Under the pieces are notes generated by a model that saw nothing but the letters and a program-made list of their open reading frames with translations, was not told the DNA's origin and did not search any database. Position numbers and translations under genes: made by a program. Below, in pieces: positions 1-7,158 of a stretch of DNA of 23,406 nucleotides (within the stretch, counting starts at the first letter, position 1; each line of letters begins with the position of its first letter). Source of the DNA: CAYTAP01 sp964435775 (GTDB taxonomy: Bacteria > Planctomycetota > Phycisphaerae > Tepidisphaerales > Tepidisphaeraceae); assembly GCA_964435775.1 (NCBI GenBank), contig CAYTAP010000059.1, positions 1-23,406 on the forward strand, read 5' to 3'.

Positions 1-43
1 CGGCTTCAGCCGCCGTTTTAGAGGAAGACGGCGGCTGAAGCCG
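1..43. repeat. Inverted repeat (REP-like hairpin)
   Basis: Two perfect 16-bp arms (1-16 and 28-43, CGGCTTCAGCCGCCGT and its complement) flank an 11-nt spacer, and the motif runs on into CCCCTACA. It lies upstream of the YkgJ-type gene and has no T-tract, so it is not a typical terminator. A second hairpin at 8640-8660 runs on into the similar CCCCTGCA, suggesting a dispersed family. The left edge is cut by the window. Confidence 0.7.
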
Positions 44-128
44 CCCCTACAGAGAGAATTGAAAGACCTGGACAACCGACAACGGACCACTGACACCTCC
101 CCCATTCCCGGATAGACTATCCCCCGTC

Positions 129-680
129 ATGAAGCTTAAGGTCCTCGCCGACGAATCAGCGAAGAAATCGCCCTGGTACGCCAGGGGGCTCCACTTCACC
201 TGCACCGAGTGCGGCAACTGCTGCACCGGCGGGCCGGGGTATGTGTGGATCAGCATCGAGGAGATCGAGCGCCTGGCGGCGCATCTGAAGCTGTCGCCGG
301 AAACAGTTGTCGAGAAGTATTGCCGCAAGGTCGATGGGAAGTTCAGCCTGAAGGAGCGGCGGAACCGCGAAGGAACGTACGATTGCATCTTCCTGAAAGC
401 ACAGAAGATGCCCAAGCCCAAACCCGGACCGGATGGGCAGCTCGATCGCGTGCCCGTGCCGATCAAGAAGTGTTCGATATACGAAGCCCGGCCGCTGCAA
501 TGCCGGACGTGGCCGTTCTGGCCGGAGAACCTCGTCAGCCGCAAGCGGTGGGATGATTCGGGGCGGCGCTGTCCGGGAATCAACGAAGGACGGAAGTTCA
601 CGCGCAAGCAGGTCGAGGCGGTGCGGGATGCCGCCGATTGGCCGGTCAATCCGCCGTCGAGCGGAGGAGGGGATTTTTGA
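129..680 (+). CDS. YkgJ family cysteine-cluster protein
   Basis: A 183-residue soluble protein of the YkgJ/CxxCxxCC family, described as a zinc- or iron-binding cluster domain of unknown reaction. The sequence shows the family signature CTECGNCC (Cys25, 28, 31, 32), further cysteines at 65, 86, 115, 125 and 148, and the typical stretch CSIYEARPLQCRTWPFW (115-131). There is no signal peptide or membrane segment, so it is probably cytoplasmic. The first ATG at 129 is used; the upstream sequence has no strong Shine-Dalgarno. The stop codon (678-680) lies inside the AT-rich inverted repeat that begins at 672, so the last residues may have been changed by that repeat's insertion. lpxB follows 155 nt downstream on the same strand, but the intervening repeat makes a tight operon doubtful. 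The family call is secure; the metal and the function are not known from sequence. Confidence 0.9.
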   Translation: MKLKVLADESAKKSPWYARGLHFTCTECGNCCTGGPGYVWISIEEIERLAAHLKLSPETVVEKYCRKVDGKFSLKERRNREGTYDCIFLKAQKMPKPKPGPDGQLDRVPVPIKKCSIYEARPLQCRTWPFWPENLVSRKRWDDSGRRCPGINEGRKFTRKQVEAVRDAADWPVNPPSSGGGDF

Positions 681-771
681 TTTGCGATTTTTGATTGTCG
701 ATTGAAGAGGCGGAGTGCGTGTCCGTGCCTTCAATCGAAAATCAACAATCAAAAATCGAAAATCGAAAATC
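672..771. repeat. AT-rich inverted repeat, copy 1
   Basis: The left arm (672-706) is built of GATTTTTGATTTGCGATTTT-like units. The right arm (730-771) is its imperfect complement, built of AAAATC units, with a GC-rich spacer between. It is strikingly AT-rich against its neighbours. A second copy with the same arms lies at 3256-3349. It carries no coding potential, and here it supplies the stop codon of the upstream gene. It is probably a non-autonomous dispersed palindromic element. Confidence 0.75.
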
Positions 772-835
772 AGCGCCCCGGCCAATTGGTGCTGACTTGG
801 GGCGCTTGCCCCGCGTAGGAACACGACAGGACAGC

Positions 836-2014
836 ATGCCCCCCATGCCCAAGCGGGTTTTCATCACGGTGGCGGAAGTGAGCGGCGATCAGCACGCCGC
901 GCAGCTTGTCCGCAGTCTGCGCGAGCTTGATCCGGACATTCGGATCGAAGGGCTCGGCGGGCCGCTCATGCGCCAGGCGGGGGCGGTGCTTCATCAGGAG
1001 ACGACCAGCCGCGCCGCGATGAGCTGGCGGGCGGCCTTGCGGGCGATGGAGATGTCGCGGCTGCTCAAGCGGACCAAGCAGTATTTCGACGCCACGCCGC
1101 CGGATTTGCAGATTTGCGTCGATTCGTTCGCGATGAACTTTCATTTCGCCAAGGCGGCCCGGGAGCGTGGGATTCCGGTGTTGTATTACATCGCCCCGCA
1201 ATTGTGGGCCTCCCGCGAAGGGCGGATGCACAAGCTCCGCGACGCGGTCGATCGCGTCGCGTGCATATTGCCGTTTGAGGAAAAGTATCTGAAGGAGCAC
1301 GGCGTGCGGGCGACGTTCGTGGGGCATCCCTTGTTTGATGAACTCCCCGCCGGACGGGGGGAAAACGTCGATGCGCGGTATCCGGCGCATCCCCCGGTGA
1401 TCGGCCTGGTGCCGGGGTCTCGTCGCGTCGAGGCGATCCAGAACTTTCCCCACCTGCTGGATGTCGCCGGGCGGATTCTCAAGGCGTATCCCGACGCCAC
1501 ATTCATGATCCCGACCACGCCCGCGACGCACCCGATCGTTGAACGGTGGATCGGGCGATACGCCTACGGCAAGCCGCCCGAGCGGGCGCTGGCGGCGAGA
1601 ATCACCAGGCAGCTTGATGGCTTTGATCGGCTGGTCCCCCGCTGCGATCTGTGCATCACCAAGAGCGGCACGAGCACGCTCCACATCGCCGGGCATGGCG
1701 TTCCGATGATTGTCGTCTATCGCGGCAACCGGATCCTCTGGCATTTGATCGGGCGATGGATCGTCAAGACACGAACCTATTCGCTGGTCAACCTCCTGGC
1801 CGGACCGGGCAGGCGGATCGTTCCGGAGTTCATCCCCTGGTATGGATCGAATGAGCCGGTTGCCAAAGAGGCGCTCGATCTTTTGGCCCATCCCGAGAAG
1901 CTTGAGGAGCAACGAAGTCGCCTCCACGAGCTCATCCAATCGCTCGATCACCCCGGCGCATCAATGAACGTCGCAAAGCTGGCGATGGAGATGATGAACG
2001 GGTCGCAAGGCTGA
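836..2014 (+). CDS. lpxB: Lipid-A-disaccharide synthase
   Basis: Glycosyltransferase family 19. It joins UDP-2,3-diacylglucosamine to lipid X (2,3-diacylglucosamine 1-phosphate) to make the lipid A disaccharide, at the inner face of the inner membrane. From ATG 836 the protein has 392 residues, close to the usual 380 or so. Family features seen: VAEVSGDQHAAQL near the N-terminus (SGD at 16-18), YYIAPQLWASREGR (117-130), FVGHPLFDEL (161-170), VPGSRRVEA (192-200), ITKSGTSTLHIAGHGVP (274-290) and NLLAGPGRRIVPEFIP (319-334). The start was chosen because AGGA (828-831) sits 4 nt before it and because the longer frame upstream only translates the intergenic repeat; ATG 845 is an alternative. Its presence says the organism makes lipid A. 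No other lpx gene is in the window. Confidence 0.95.
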   Translation: MPPMPKRVFITVAEVSGDQHAAQLVRSLRELDPDIRIEGLGGPLMRQAGAVLHQETTSRAAMSWRAALRAMEMSRLLKRTKQYFDATPPDLQICVDSFAMNFHFAKAARERGIPVLYYIAPQLWASREGRMHKLRDAVDRVACILPFEEKYLKEHGVRATFVGHPLFDELPAGRGENVDARYPAHPPVIGLVPGSRRVEAIQNFPHLLDVAGRILKAYPDATFMIPTTPATHPIVERWIGRYAYGKPPERALAARITRQLDGFDRLVPRCDLCITKSGTSTLHIAGHGVPMIVVYRGNRILWHLIGRWIVKTRTYSLVNLLAGPGRRIVPEFIPWYGSNEPVAKEALDLLAHPEKLEEQRSRLHELIQSLDHPGASMNVAKLAMEMMNGSQG

Positions 2015-2125
2015 GGTGAACAACGGCTCGCGCCCTTGGTGAAGGACGGGTTGTCTTCCTCCCTTCTCCGGTTGTTCTCATACGAATCCAGCGTGAATCA
2101 CGCGCCTGGTCGCGTCGGAAAGCAA

Positions 2126-2169
2126 GACCCCCTCCCCAACCCTCCCCCGGAGTACCGGGAGAGGGGGTC
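2126..2169. repeat. C/G-rich intergenic hairpin 1
   Basis: GACCCCCTC (2126-2134) pairs with GAGGGGGTC (2161-2169). Inside it a smaller CCCGG/CCGGG hairpin is centred on AGTA. It is in the 323-bp gap between convergent lpxB and the TPR-like gene. It resembles the hairpin at 2254-2283: both are C-rich then G-rich and have GTAC at the centre. Confidence 0.6.
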
Positions 2170-2253
2170 GGATTTACGACGGCCTTCGAATCACCCCTGA
2201 TGCTTATCATGCCCATCCGTCATGAACCACGCGCCGACAGCCGCGATACTACT

Positions 2254-2283
2254 CCCTCCCCCGTTGTACACAACGGGGGAGGG
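2254..2283. repeat. C/G-rich intergenic hairpin 2 (possible bidirectional terminator)
   Basis: Near-perfect palindrome: CCCTCCCCCGTTG pairs with CAACGGGGGAGGG around a TACA loop. It lies between two convergent genes, where a bidirectional terminator would be expected. On the plus strand TCTTCTTTC follows about 12 nt later, too far for a classic factor-independent terminator; on the minus strand there is no T-tract. The rest of 2015-2337 shows no gene. Confidence 0.6.
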
Positions 2284-2337
2284 CAGGGAGGGGGTCTTCT
2301 TTCGGTGGGTGCGGTGAATGGATCGAGCCATGCGGGA

Positions 2338-3168
2338 TCACTGCCCGCTGGGCGAGGACGCGGATTGTGTCGTTGCCGGTGCCGCCTGCGTGGTGGATCG
2401 GGTCGTCGCTGAAGGCTCGCCCTCCTCCGTCGTCGCCACGGGCAGCGTCGCCGGGGTCGCCAGGTACGTCGGCTCCTCCAGCTTGGCCAGGAGCGTCAGC
2501 CGCGCCTCGGCGCTTTGGGCAAACCCCGGGCGAACGTCGGGCAGCGCCTTGATCGTCTCGTAATCCTTTTTCGCCTGGGCCCAATCCTTGCGATTTTCAG
2601 AGATCGCCGCCAGACCGAAATACGCGCTGGCCACCGACAACTGCTCGCCGGGATGCTGGGCGATGACCTCCTGATACGCCTTGGCGGCCTGGTCGAGGTA
2701 GACGCTCGACGGTTGGGGCATGCGGAGGGATTCCCGCGTTGTCGCGCCGGGAAGGTCGGGGAGGCTCGCCAGCAGCCAGTTCAAATCCCCCAGCGTCACC
2801 GACGCCTCGGCGGCCAGCGATGGTGACTTGGTGTTCTTGATCGCCAGCGAGATCGCCTGTCGGGCGTCATCGGCATACTGCTTGCGAAGCGTGGCCACCT
2901 GTTCCTGCGCCTCGGAGTTCATCATCCGCAGGCTCAGTTGCTGCAATTCATCGATCGCGTAGCGCGCCGTCGCCAGATCCGATTGCGCCGTCACTTCGCG
3001 TTCCCGCTTGCCGGCCTGCCACTGATAAATGAGCACAGAGACCAGCACGACCGCGATCACGACGATCAGCGTGCGTGAGCCGTTTTTTCGCCACCACGCG
3101 GCCAGCCCCTCCAATCCGTCGTCGGCCGGTTCGTTGCGCTGCGGTTCGATGGGTCTGTCGGATTTCAT
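2338..3168 (-). CDS. Membrane-anchored TPR-like protein (YfgM-like architecture)
   Basis: About 276 residues. After a short polar N-terminus (AWWRKNGSR) there is one membrane segment at about 33-50 (TLIVVIAVVLVSVLIYQW), then an alpha-helical region rich in Ala, Gln and Leu that resembles tetratricopeptide repeats (for example KAYQEVIAQHPGEQLSVASA and FGLAAISENRKDWAQAKKDY). The end is a low-complexity Thr/Ser/Ala tail of about 40 residues. This layout resembles YfgM-type (TPR_21) proteins, which sit in the inner membrane with helical repeats in the periplasm and act near SecYEG or other envelope complexes; a partner here cannot be named. The start is ATG at 3168; a longer frame to 3336 only translates the AT-rich repeat. 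No clear Shine-Dalgarno is seen. It is divergent from the IMPase-like gene and convergent with lpxB. Confidence 0.75.
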   Translation of the reverse strand: MKSDRPIEPQRNEPADDGLEGLAAWWRKNGSRTLIVVIAVVLVSVLIYQWQAGKREREVTAQSDLATARYAIDELQQLSLRMMNSEAQEQVATLRKQYADDARQAISLAIKNTKSPSLAAEASVTLGDLNWLLASLPDLPGATTRESLRMPQPSSVYLDQAAKAYQEVIAQHPGEQLSVASAYFGLAAISENRKDWAQAKKDYETIKALPDVRPGFAQSAEARLTLLAKLEEPTYLATPATLPVATTEEGEPSATTRSTTQAAPATTQSASSPSGQ

Positions 3169-3255
3169 GCGTCGGGGCAGTCTAATGGGCGCATTTCCAC
3201 ATTGCAACGACGGGTAAGGGGGGTAGCGCATCGCGACATGGCGGCATGCCTGGTT

Positions 3256-3349
3256 ATTTTCGATTTTTGATTTGCGATTTTCGATTGAAGACGAAAGCGC
3301 GTTCGCCGGCTTTCGCAATCCACAATCCAAAATCAAAAATCAAAAATCC
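3256..3349. repeat. AT-rich inverted repeat, copy 2
   Basis: The left arm (3256-3290) matches the left arm of the 672-771 copy almost base for base; the right arm (3310-3349) is built of CAATC and AAAATC units. It sits in the divergent gap between the TPR-like gene and the IMPase-like gene. Having the same pair of arms in two places shows a dispersed element rather than chance AT-richness. Confidence 0.75.
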
Positions 3350-3407
3350 ATCACCTCGCCGCATTGGTCCACTTTCGTCCAACCCGCTCCGGCGGTAGTC
3401 TACGCCC

Positions 3408-4235
3408 ATGTCCTTATCCATGGAGTTGCAATTTGCGGTGGAACTGGCGCGCGAGGCGGGGCGGAGCGTGCGCGAGCAGTACGGGCGAGTCGAACGCCTG
3501 ACCAAGACCCACATCGCCACCACCGCCGAGGCCGTCACCGAAGCCGACCGCGCCAGCCAGCGCCTCATCGTCGCGGCGCTGAACAAGCGATTCGCCCGTG
3601 ACGGAATCATCGGCGAGGAGAACGAAACCGGCGACGCCATCACCTTCGAATGCCCCGATCCGATGGGGCGCGTCTGGGTGATCGATCCGATCGACGGCAC
3701 GAACAATTTCATCTCAGGTCTGGGCAATTTCGCCGTCTGCATTGGGTTGCTCGAACGCGGGCGACCAATTCTCGGCGTCGTGTACGATGTGATGCGCGAC
3801 GAGGCCTATGCCGCCGCCAGCGGTGAAGGCGCCTGGCGGGGGAGTAGCCGCCTGAAGGCGCTGAACACGCCGATGAGCGACTCGTCGGTATTGATGCTGA
3901 CCAGCAACCTGATCGACAAGCAGGGGAATTGCCCCGAGTTCGCCCAGCGCTGGATTGGCCAGACCAATTGGAAGATTCGCATGCTCGGCAGCGCCGCGCT
4001 CGAAGCCGTGCAGGTGGCGGCCGGTGTGGCGCATGGCGCGATCACGGTGAACGGCAAACTCTGGGATGTCGCCGCTCCGGCGGCGGTTATCCTTGAAGCC
4101 GGCGGGCTGTTGACCGATCTCAATGGACGCGATTTGTTTCCGTTCAACTTGGAAGGCTATGTGGGCGCCAAGACGCCCTTCCTGGCCGCCGCGCCATGCG
4201 CGCAACAGGAATTGCTTCGCCAGATCCACACATGA
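3408..4235 (+). CDS. Inositol monophosphatase family protein
   Basis: A 275-residue cytoplasmic enzyme of the IMPase/FBPase superfamily, Mg2+-dependent phosphatases that act on inositol phosphate, fructose-1,6-bisphosphate, histidinol phosphate or PAP. All metal-site motifs are present: TEADRAS (44-50), GEE (69-71), the signature WVIDPIDGTNNF (90-101) and WDVAAP (219-224). Length matches the family. The start at ATG 3408 gives MSLSMELQ; ATG 3420 is equally possible, and neither has a clear Shine-Dalgarno. The substrate cannot be decided from sequence, and neighbours give no pathway context. An AT-rich inverted repeat sits just upstream. The downstream gap to the desaturase (4236-4499) shows no gene and no clear terminator. 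Confidence 0.92.
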   Translation: MSLSMELQFAVELAREAGRSVREQYGRVERLTKTHIATTAEAVTEADRASQRLIVAALNKRFARDGIIGEENETGDAITFECPDPMGRVWVIDPIDGTNNFISGLGNFAVCIGLLERGRPILGVVYDVMRDEAYAAASGEGAWRGSSRLKALNTPMSDSSVLMLTSNLIDKQGNCPEFAQRWIGQTNWKIRMLGSAALEAVQVAAGVAHGAITVNGKLWDVAAPAAVILEAGGLLTDLNGRDLFPFNLEGYVGAKTPFLAAAPCAQQELLRQIHT

Positions 4236-4499
4236 AACCGCGTCGTCGGGCGCGGAGGCCCTCCGTGACTCCTTCGCCCCTGCGGTCTACGGCGGCGCGC
4301 CAATCAGTCACATTGTATGCACGCCCGTCAGCAGGTACTGTTGGGCGCGAACTGGACTTTTTGAAATCGTACTCTATTGTCCGGTTCATCGCCGTCCTTT
4401 GTGATGACCCGCCTCGCCAGCATTGTTCAATCCCTGAACAAAAGCCCTCTGCCTCGGACAACCTCGCATGCGCGGGATGCGATTGGAGAAACGGAAATC

Positions 4500-5687
4500 A
4501 TGACCTCAGCCGCCGATTCAACCTCCGCCGGGGACACCGCGATGCCTGCACAGGCGATTCCCTCCACGCCCGCGCTTCCTCTCAAAGCCGCCGAAGGTAG
4601 ATCGAATCGCCTCAAGTTCAGCGGAAGCAACGCCTTCATCCATGAATTGCGAAGGCGGGTTGACGCCTATTTTGAGAAAACCGGCTATAAACGCCGCGAT
4701 TGTCCGGGCATGTATTTCAAAACCGCCACGATCATGGCGTGGTTCATCGCCGCGTATCTTCTGCTCATGTTCGTGGTGAGCAGTTGGTGGCTGGTGGTTC
4801 CGCTGGCCGCCATTCTGGGGATCGCCATGGCGGCGGTCGGGTTCAACATCCAGCATGATGGCGGGCACAATGCCTATTCCGATCACCCCTGGATCAACCG
4901 CGTCATGGCCCTGTCACTCGATCTCGTCGGCGGCAGTTCCTATCTCTGGGATTGGAAGCACAATACAATCCATCACACATTCCCCAATGTCGATGGGCAT
5001 GATGACGATATCAATGTTGGCGCGCTCGGCCGATTGTCGCCGCATCAGCCGCGCTATCGATTCCATCGCCTTCAGGGGGTCTATCTCTGGCTTCTCTACG
5101 GGCTTTTGGCGATCAAGTGGCACTTGTTCGACGATTTTCACAATGTCTGGGTCGGCCGGATCGGACCCAACAAGATTCCCCGCCCCAAAGGCCGTGATCT
5201 CGCGGTGTTCATTGTGGGCAAGGTCATCTTTTTCTCCCTCGCCTTTGGAGTTCCCATGCTCCTGCATCCATGGTGGGCGGTGCTGGGTGTTTATGCGATC
5301 GCCGCATGCGTCAGTGGCGTGGTCCTCAGTGTGGTATTCCAACTTGCCCACTGCGTGGAGGAGGCCGACTTTCCCATGCCCGTCACCAACGACGCCGGCG
5401 ACGAGCGCATGCCCACGGAATGGGCGGTCCATCAATTACAGACCACCGTCGACTTCGCCCGCGGCAACCGCTTCCTGTGCTGGTTTCTGGGGGGCTTGAA
5501 CTTCCAGGTGGAGCATCACCTGTTCGCCAGGATCTGTCATATTCATTACCCGGCGCTGTCGAAAGTGGTGGAGGATGCGTGCCAGGAGTTCGGCGTGAAA
5601 TACTCGGCGCACCAAGGCTTCTGGTCGGCCGTGCGATCCCACCACCGCTGGCTCGTGGAAATGGGCAGGCCAGTGACGGGTGATTGA
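4500..5687 (+). CDS. Front-end acyl-lipid/acyl-CoA fatty-acid desaturase
   Basis: An integral-membrane di-iron desaturase of about 395 residues that uses O2 and electrons from an external donor to insert a double bond into a fatty acyl chain. The three histidine boxes are visible: HDGGH (119-123), HNTIHH (154-159) and QVEHH (336-340). Gln as the first residue of the third box is typical of delta-5/delta-6 front-end desaturases. Hydrophobic segments lie at about 76-115, 190-206, 235-256 and 260-283. No N-terminal cytochrome b5 domain is present, so a separate ferredoxin or cytochrome must donate electrons. The start is ATG 4500, with GGAG at 4485-4488 and GGAAA at 4493-4497. In-frame ATGs at 4377 and 4404 exist but add an uncharacteristic N-terminus. 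Regiospecificity is inferred only from the third box. It implies unsaturated membrane lipids and an aerobic niche. Confidence 0.92.
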   Translation: MTSAADSTSAGDTAMPAQAIPSTPALPLKAAEGRSNRLKFSGSNAFIHELRRRVDAYFEKTGYKRRDCPGMYFKTATIMAWFIAAYLLLMFVVSSWWLVVPLAAILGIAMAAVGFNIQHDGGHNAYSDHPWINRVMALSLDLVGGSSYLWDWKHNTIHHTFPNVDGHDDDINVGALGRLSPHQPRYRFHRLQGVYLWLLYGLLAIKWHLFDDFHNVWVGRIGPNKIPRPKGRDLAVFIVGKVIFFSLAFGVPMLLHPWWAVLGVYAIAACVSGVVLSVVFQLAHCVEEADFPMPVTNDAGDERMPTEWAVHQLQTTVDFARGNRFLCWFLGGLNFQVEHHLFARICHIHYPALSKVVEDACQEFGVKYSAHQGFWSAVRSHHRWLVEMGRPVTGD

Positions 5688-5781
5688 ACAATTTGATCGC
5701 CAATGATTGGCCGCTGCGTTGGCTCCGAACCGACGGCGGGGCAAACACATCTGATTCTGGGAAAAGAAGAAACATTTTTTA

Positions 5782-5810
5782 TTGACAGTCTTAATTTTGT
5801 GTTGTACATA
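5782..5810 (+). promoter_or_regulatory. Sigma70-like promoter of PEP-CTERM gene A
   Basis: TTGACA (5782-5787), a 17-nt spacer, then TACATA (5805-5810). The -35 is a perfect consensus and the -10 is weak. The same arrangement, with the same spacing, recurs before the duplicate gene at 7124-7152, which supports function. Transcription would start near 5817, giving a leader of about 210 nt. Confidence 0.65.
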
Positions 5811-5816
5811 AATACT

Positions 5817-6026
5817 AGAAAATTACGAAACGATGTGGATATTATTATCCCACCTCGGATTTTTTGGAAGGATGTGCCTTCTTCCCTTCACTTATGAGGG
5901 CATGTCGATGGCCAGTCGATGGCCAAGCGGATGATTTTTGATTTGCCGGACTACGATCAACAGGCGCATTTAATTGCGCCAAGGGATGTTTTCACCTTTC
6001 TTTTTTCATTTTGAGGAGGAATCTTA
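5817..6026 (+). promoter_or_regulatory. Long structured 5' leader of PEP-CTERM gene A
   Basis: About 210 nt between the predicted start of transcription and the ATG, conserved in the duplicate at 7159-7403. Visible structure: hairpin GGATA-TTAT-TATCC (5837-5850), which in the duplicate is GGGTA-TTAT-TACCC, a compensatory A-T to G-C change; and hairpin GGCGCA-N6-TGCGCC (5963-5980), with identical arms in both copies. Both copies have a T-rich tract after the second hairpin, before the strong Shine-Dalgarno. Copy A also has TCGATGGCCA twice (5905-5914 and 5916-5925). It does not match a riboswitch class I can recognise. A regulatory RNA is inferred. Confidence 0.5.
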
Positions 6027-6959
6027 ATGGGAACGCTCAAACGAAGAGGACAAATCGCGATGGGGCTGGCGGTGATCGCCTGCGGCGCATGGGCGGTCGA
6101 TGCGTCGGCGGCTACGATCACCTTGAAGCGCGACTCCAATGACTGGAACCTCGGATCGGATTGGTCGGATGGCCATACTCCGAGCGCCGGTTCGGATTAC
6201 TTAAATAGCTCGTATGTCCTGCGGACCAAAGAGGTTTCAAGTAGTACCTTCAGCGGCGGTTCGCTGACCATTGGTTCCTCCGGCACGCTTGCGCTGAAGG
6301 CAACCACGCAGGCGGCCAACAACCTGACCCTCGTTGCAGGGTCGGGGTCAGGGGCTACCATTGTCAATTATCTGAATGCAGGCAAAGTCACCCTCGCCGG
6401 TAGCATGGCGATCAGTGGCACCGGCAATGTAACCATCAATGCCAATCAATCAAACCGCAATATCACGGTCAGCGCACCAATTACCGGAACCGTCGGTCAG
6501 ACGATCAACATTCACGCCGCCTCTGGCGGGCAGGTGAAAATCTCCAGTTCAGGCAACGCCTTCACCGGCGCGTGGAGCGTGAGTGGCATCCTCGAAGGCA
6601 TTGCGGACGGCTCGCTCGGCAGCGGCGACTTCACGGTGAACGCGGGCGGTTCGCTGGACTTTGATTACGACGCCACCGCCAACAGCCTGACGCTGCTTGG
6701 CAGCACCGGGGCCTTACTGGTCAATCAAAGTGGCCTCGACCTGACTTTCAATGCGGCCACCATCGGCGGCAATGCGCTGGCGGCGGGAACCTACACCTTC
6801 TCTGATCTGGCCACCACCTATGGCACCGGCTTGATCAAGATATCCAACGGCGGAACCGGCACCCTGACCGTCGTCCCCGAGCCGGCCAGCGTGGCCGTTC
6901 TGGTGGGGCTGGGTGCTCTGGGCATGTTGAAGCGAAAGCGCCGCGCGGCGAACGCGTAA
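6027..6959 (+). CDS. PEP-CTERM beta-strand-repeat surface protein A
   Basis: A 310-residue exported protein. A signal peptide is seen at 1-28 (basic KRRGQ, hydrophobic core, cleavage near DASA-A). The body is Gly/Ser/Thr/Asn-rich beta-strand repeat (NDWNLGSDWSDG, FSGGSLTIGSSGTLALK, NNLTLVAGSG, GNAFTGAWSVSG), like the autotransporter-associated beta-strand repeats common in planctomycetes. The C-terminus is a PEP-CTERM sorting tail: VPEP (283-286), hydrophobic stretch, then KRKRR. Such tails are cut by an exosortase and the protein is anchored or released at the surface; no exosortase is in the window. Shine-Dalgarno GAGGAGGA (6013-6020) lies 6 nt before ATG 6027. It has its own promoter and leader upstream and a terminator downstream (7017-7044). 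A paralogue (7404-8399) shares both ends but has a diverged middle. The ligand or structural role is unknown. Confidence 0.88.
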   Translation: MGTLKRRGQIAMGLAVIACGAWAVDASAATITLKRDSNDWNLGSDWSDGHTPSAGSDYLNSSYVLRTKEVSSSTFSGGSLTIGSSGTLALKATTQAANNLTLVAGSGSGATIVNYLNAGKVTLAGSMAISGTGNVTINANQSNRNITVSAPITGTVGQTINIHAASGGQVKISSSGNAFTGAWSVSGILEGIADGSLGSGDFTVNAGGSLDFDYDATANSLTLLGSTGALLVNQSGLDLTFNAATIGGNALAAGTYTFSDLATTYGTGLIKISNGGTGTLTVVPEPASVAVLVGLGALGMLKRKRRAANA

Positions 6960-7016
6960 GCCCGCGGGCAGACTTGCCGACAGCCCGCCATTTTGGCCAA
7001 GATCCGTCCCTTGCCG

Positions 7017-7044
7017 CTCCCCCGTCACACGACGGGGGAGTTTT
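7017..7044 (+). terminator. Factor-independent terminator of PEP-CTERM gene A
   Basis: A perfect 10-bp stem, CTCCCCCGTC (7017-7026) with GACGGGGGAG (7031-7040), an ACAC loop, then TTTT (7041-7044). It lies 58 nt after the stop of gene A and before the promoter of gene B, so each duplicate is a separate transcription unit. Confidence 0.8.
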
Positions 7045-7123
7045 AATGGTGGATTGAGCACCACGAACACGCCGACCGTTCGTCCTCGAGACCGAAACTG
7101 GAATAATGATGAGCATATTTTTA

Positions 7124-7152
7124 TTGACGCCGCGTGTTTTGTATTGTAGATA
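7124..7152 (+). promoter_or_regulatory. Sigma70-like promoter of PEP-CTERM gene B
   Basis: TTGACG (7124-7129), 17-nt spacer, TAGATA (7147-7152). It has the same layout as the promoter at 5782-5810. The spacer and sequences beside it differ far more than the two boxes, which argues that the boxes are under selection. Confidence 0.6.
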
Positions 7153-7158
7153 ACCAAA

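Noticed and set aside
695..835. 47-codon N-terminal extension of lpxB
   Set aside because: It mostly translates the AT-rich inverted repeat (ENQQSKIENRKS). The start at 836 has a Shine-Dalgarno and gives the normal family length.
3169..3336. 56-codon N-terminal extension of the TPR-like gene
   Set aside because: It again translates the repeat (SSIENRKSKIEN) and adds nothing like a signal peptide. ATG 3168 leads straight into the membrane anchor.
5699..5711. Palindrome GCCAAT-G-ATTGGC after the desaturase gene
   Set aside because: It is short, has no T-tract and no second copy, so neither a terminator nor an operator can be supported.
5932..5946. TTTTTGATTTGC shared by the leaders and the AT-rich repeats
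   Set aside because: Only 12 bases match, with none of the palindrome. Relation cannot be told from chance in an AT-rich stretch.
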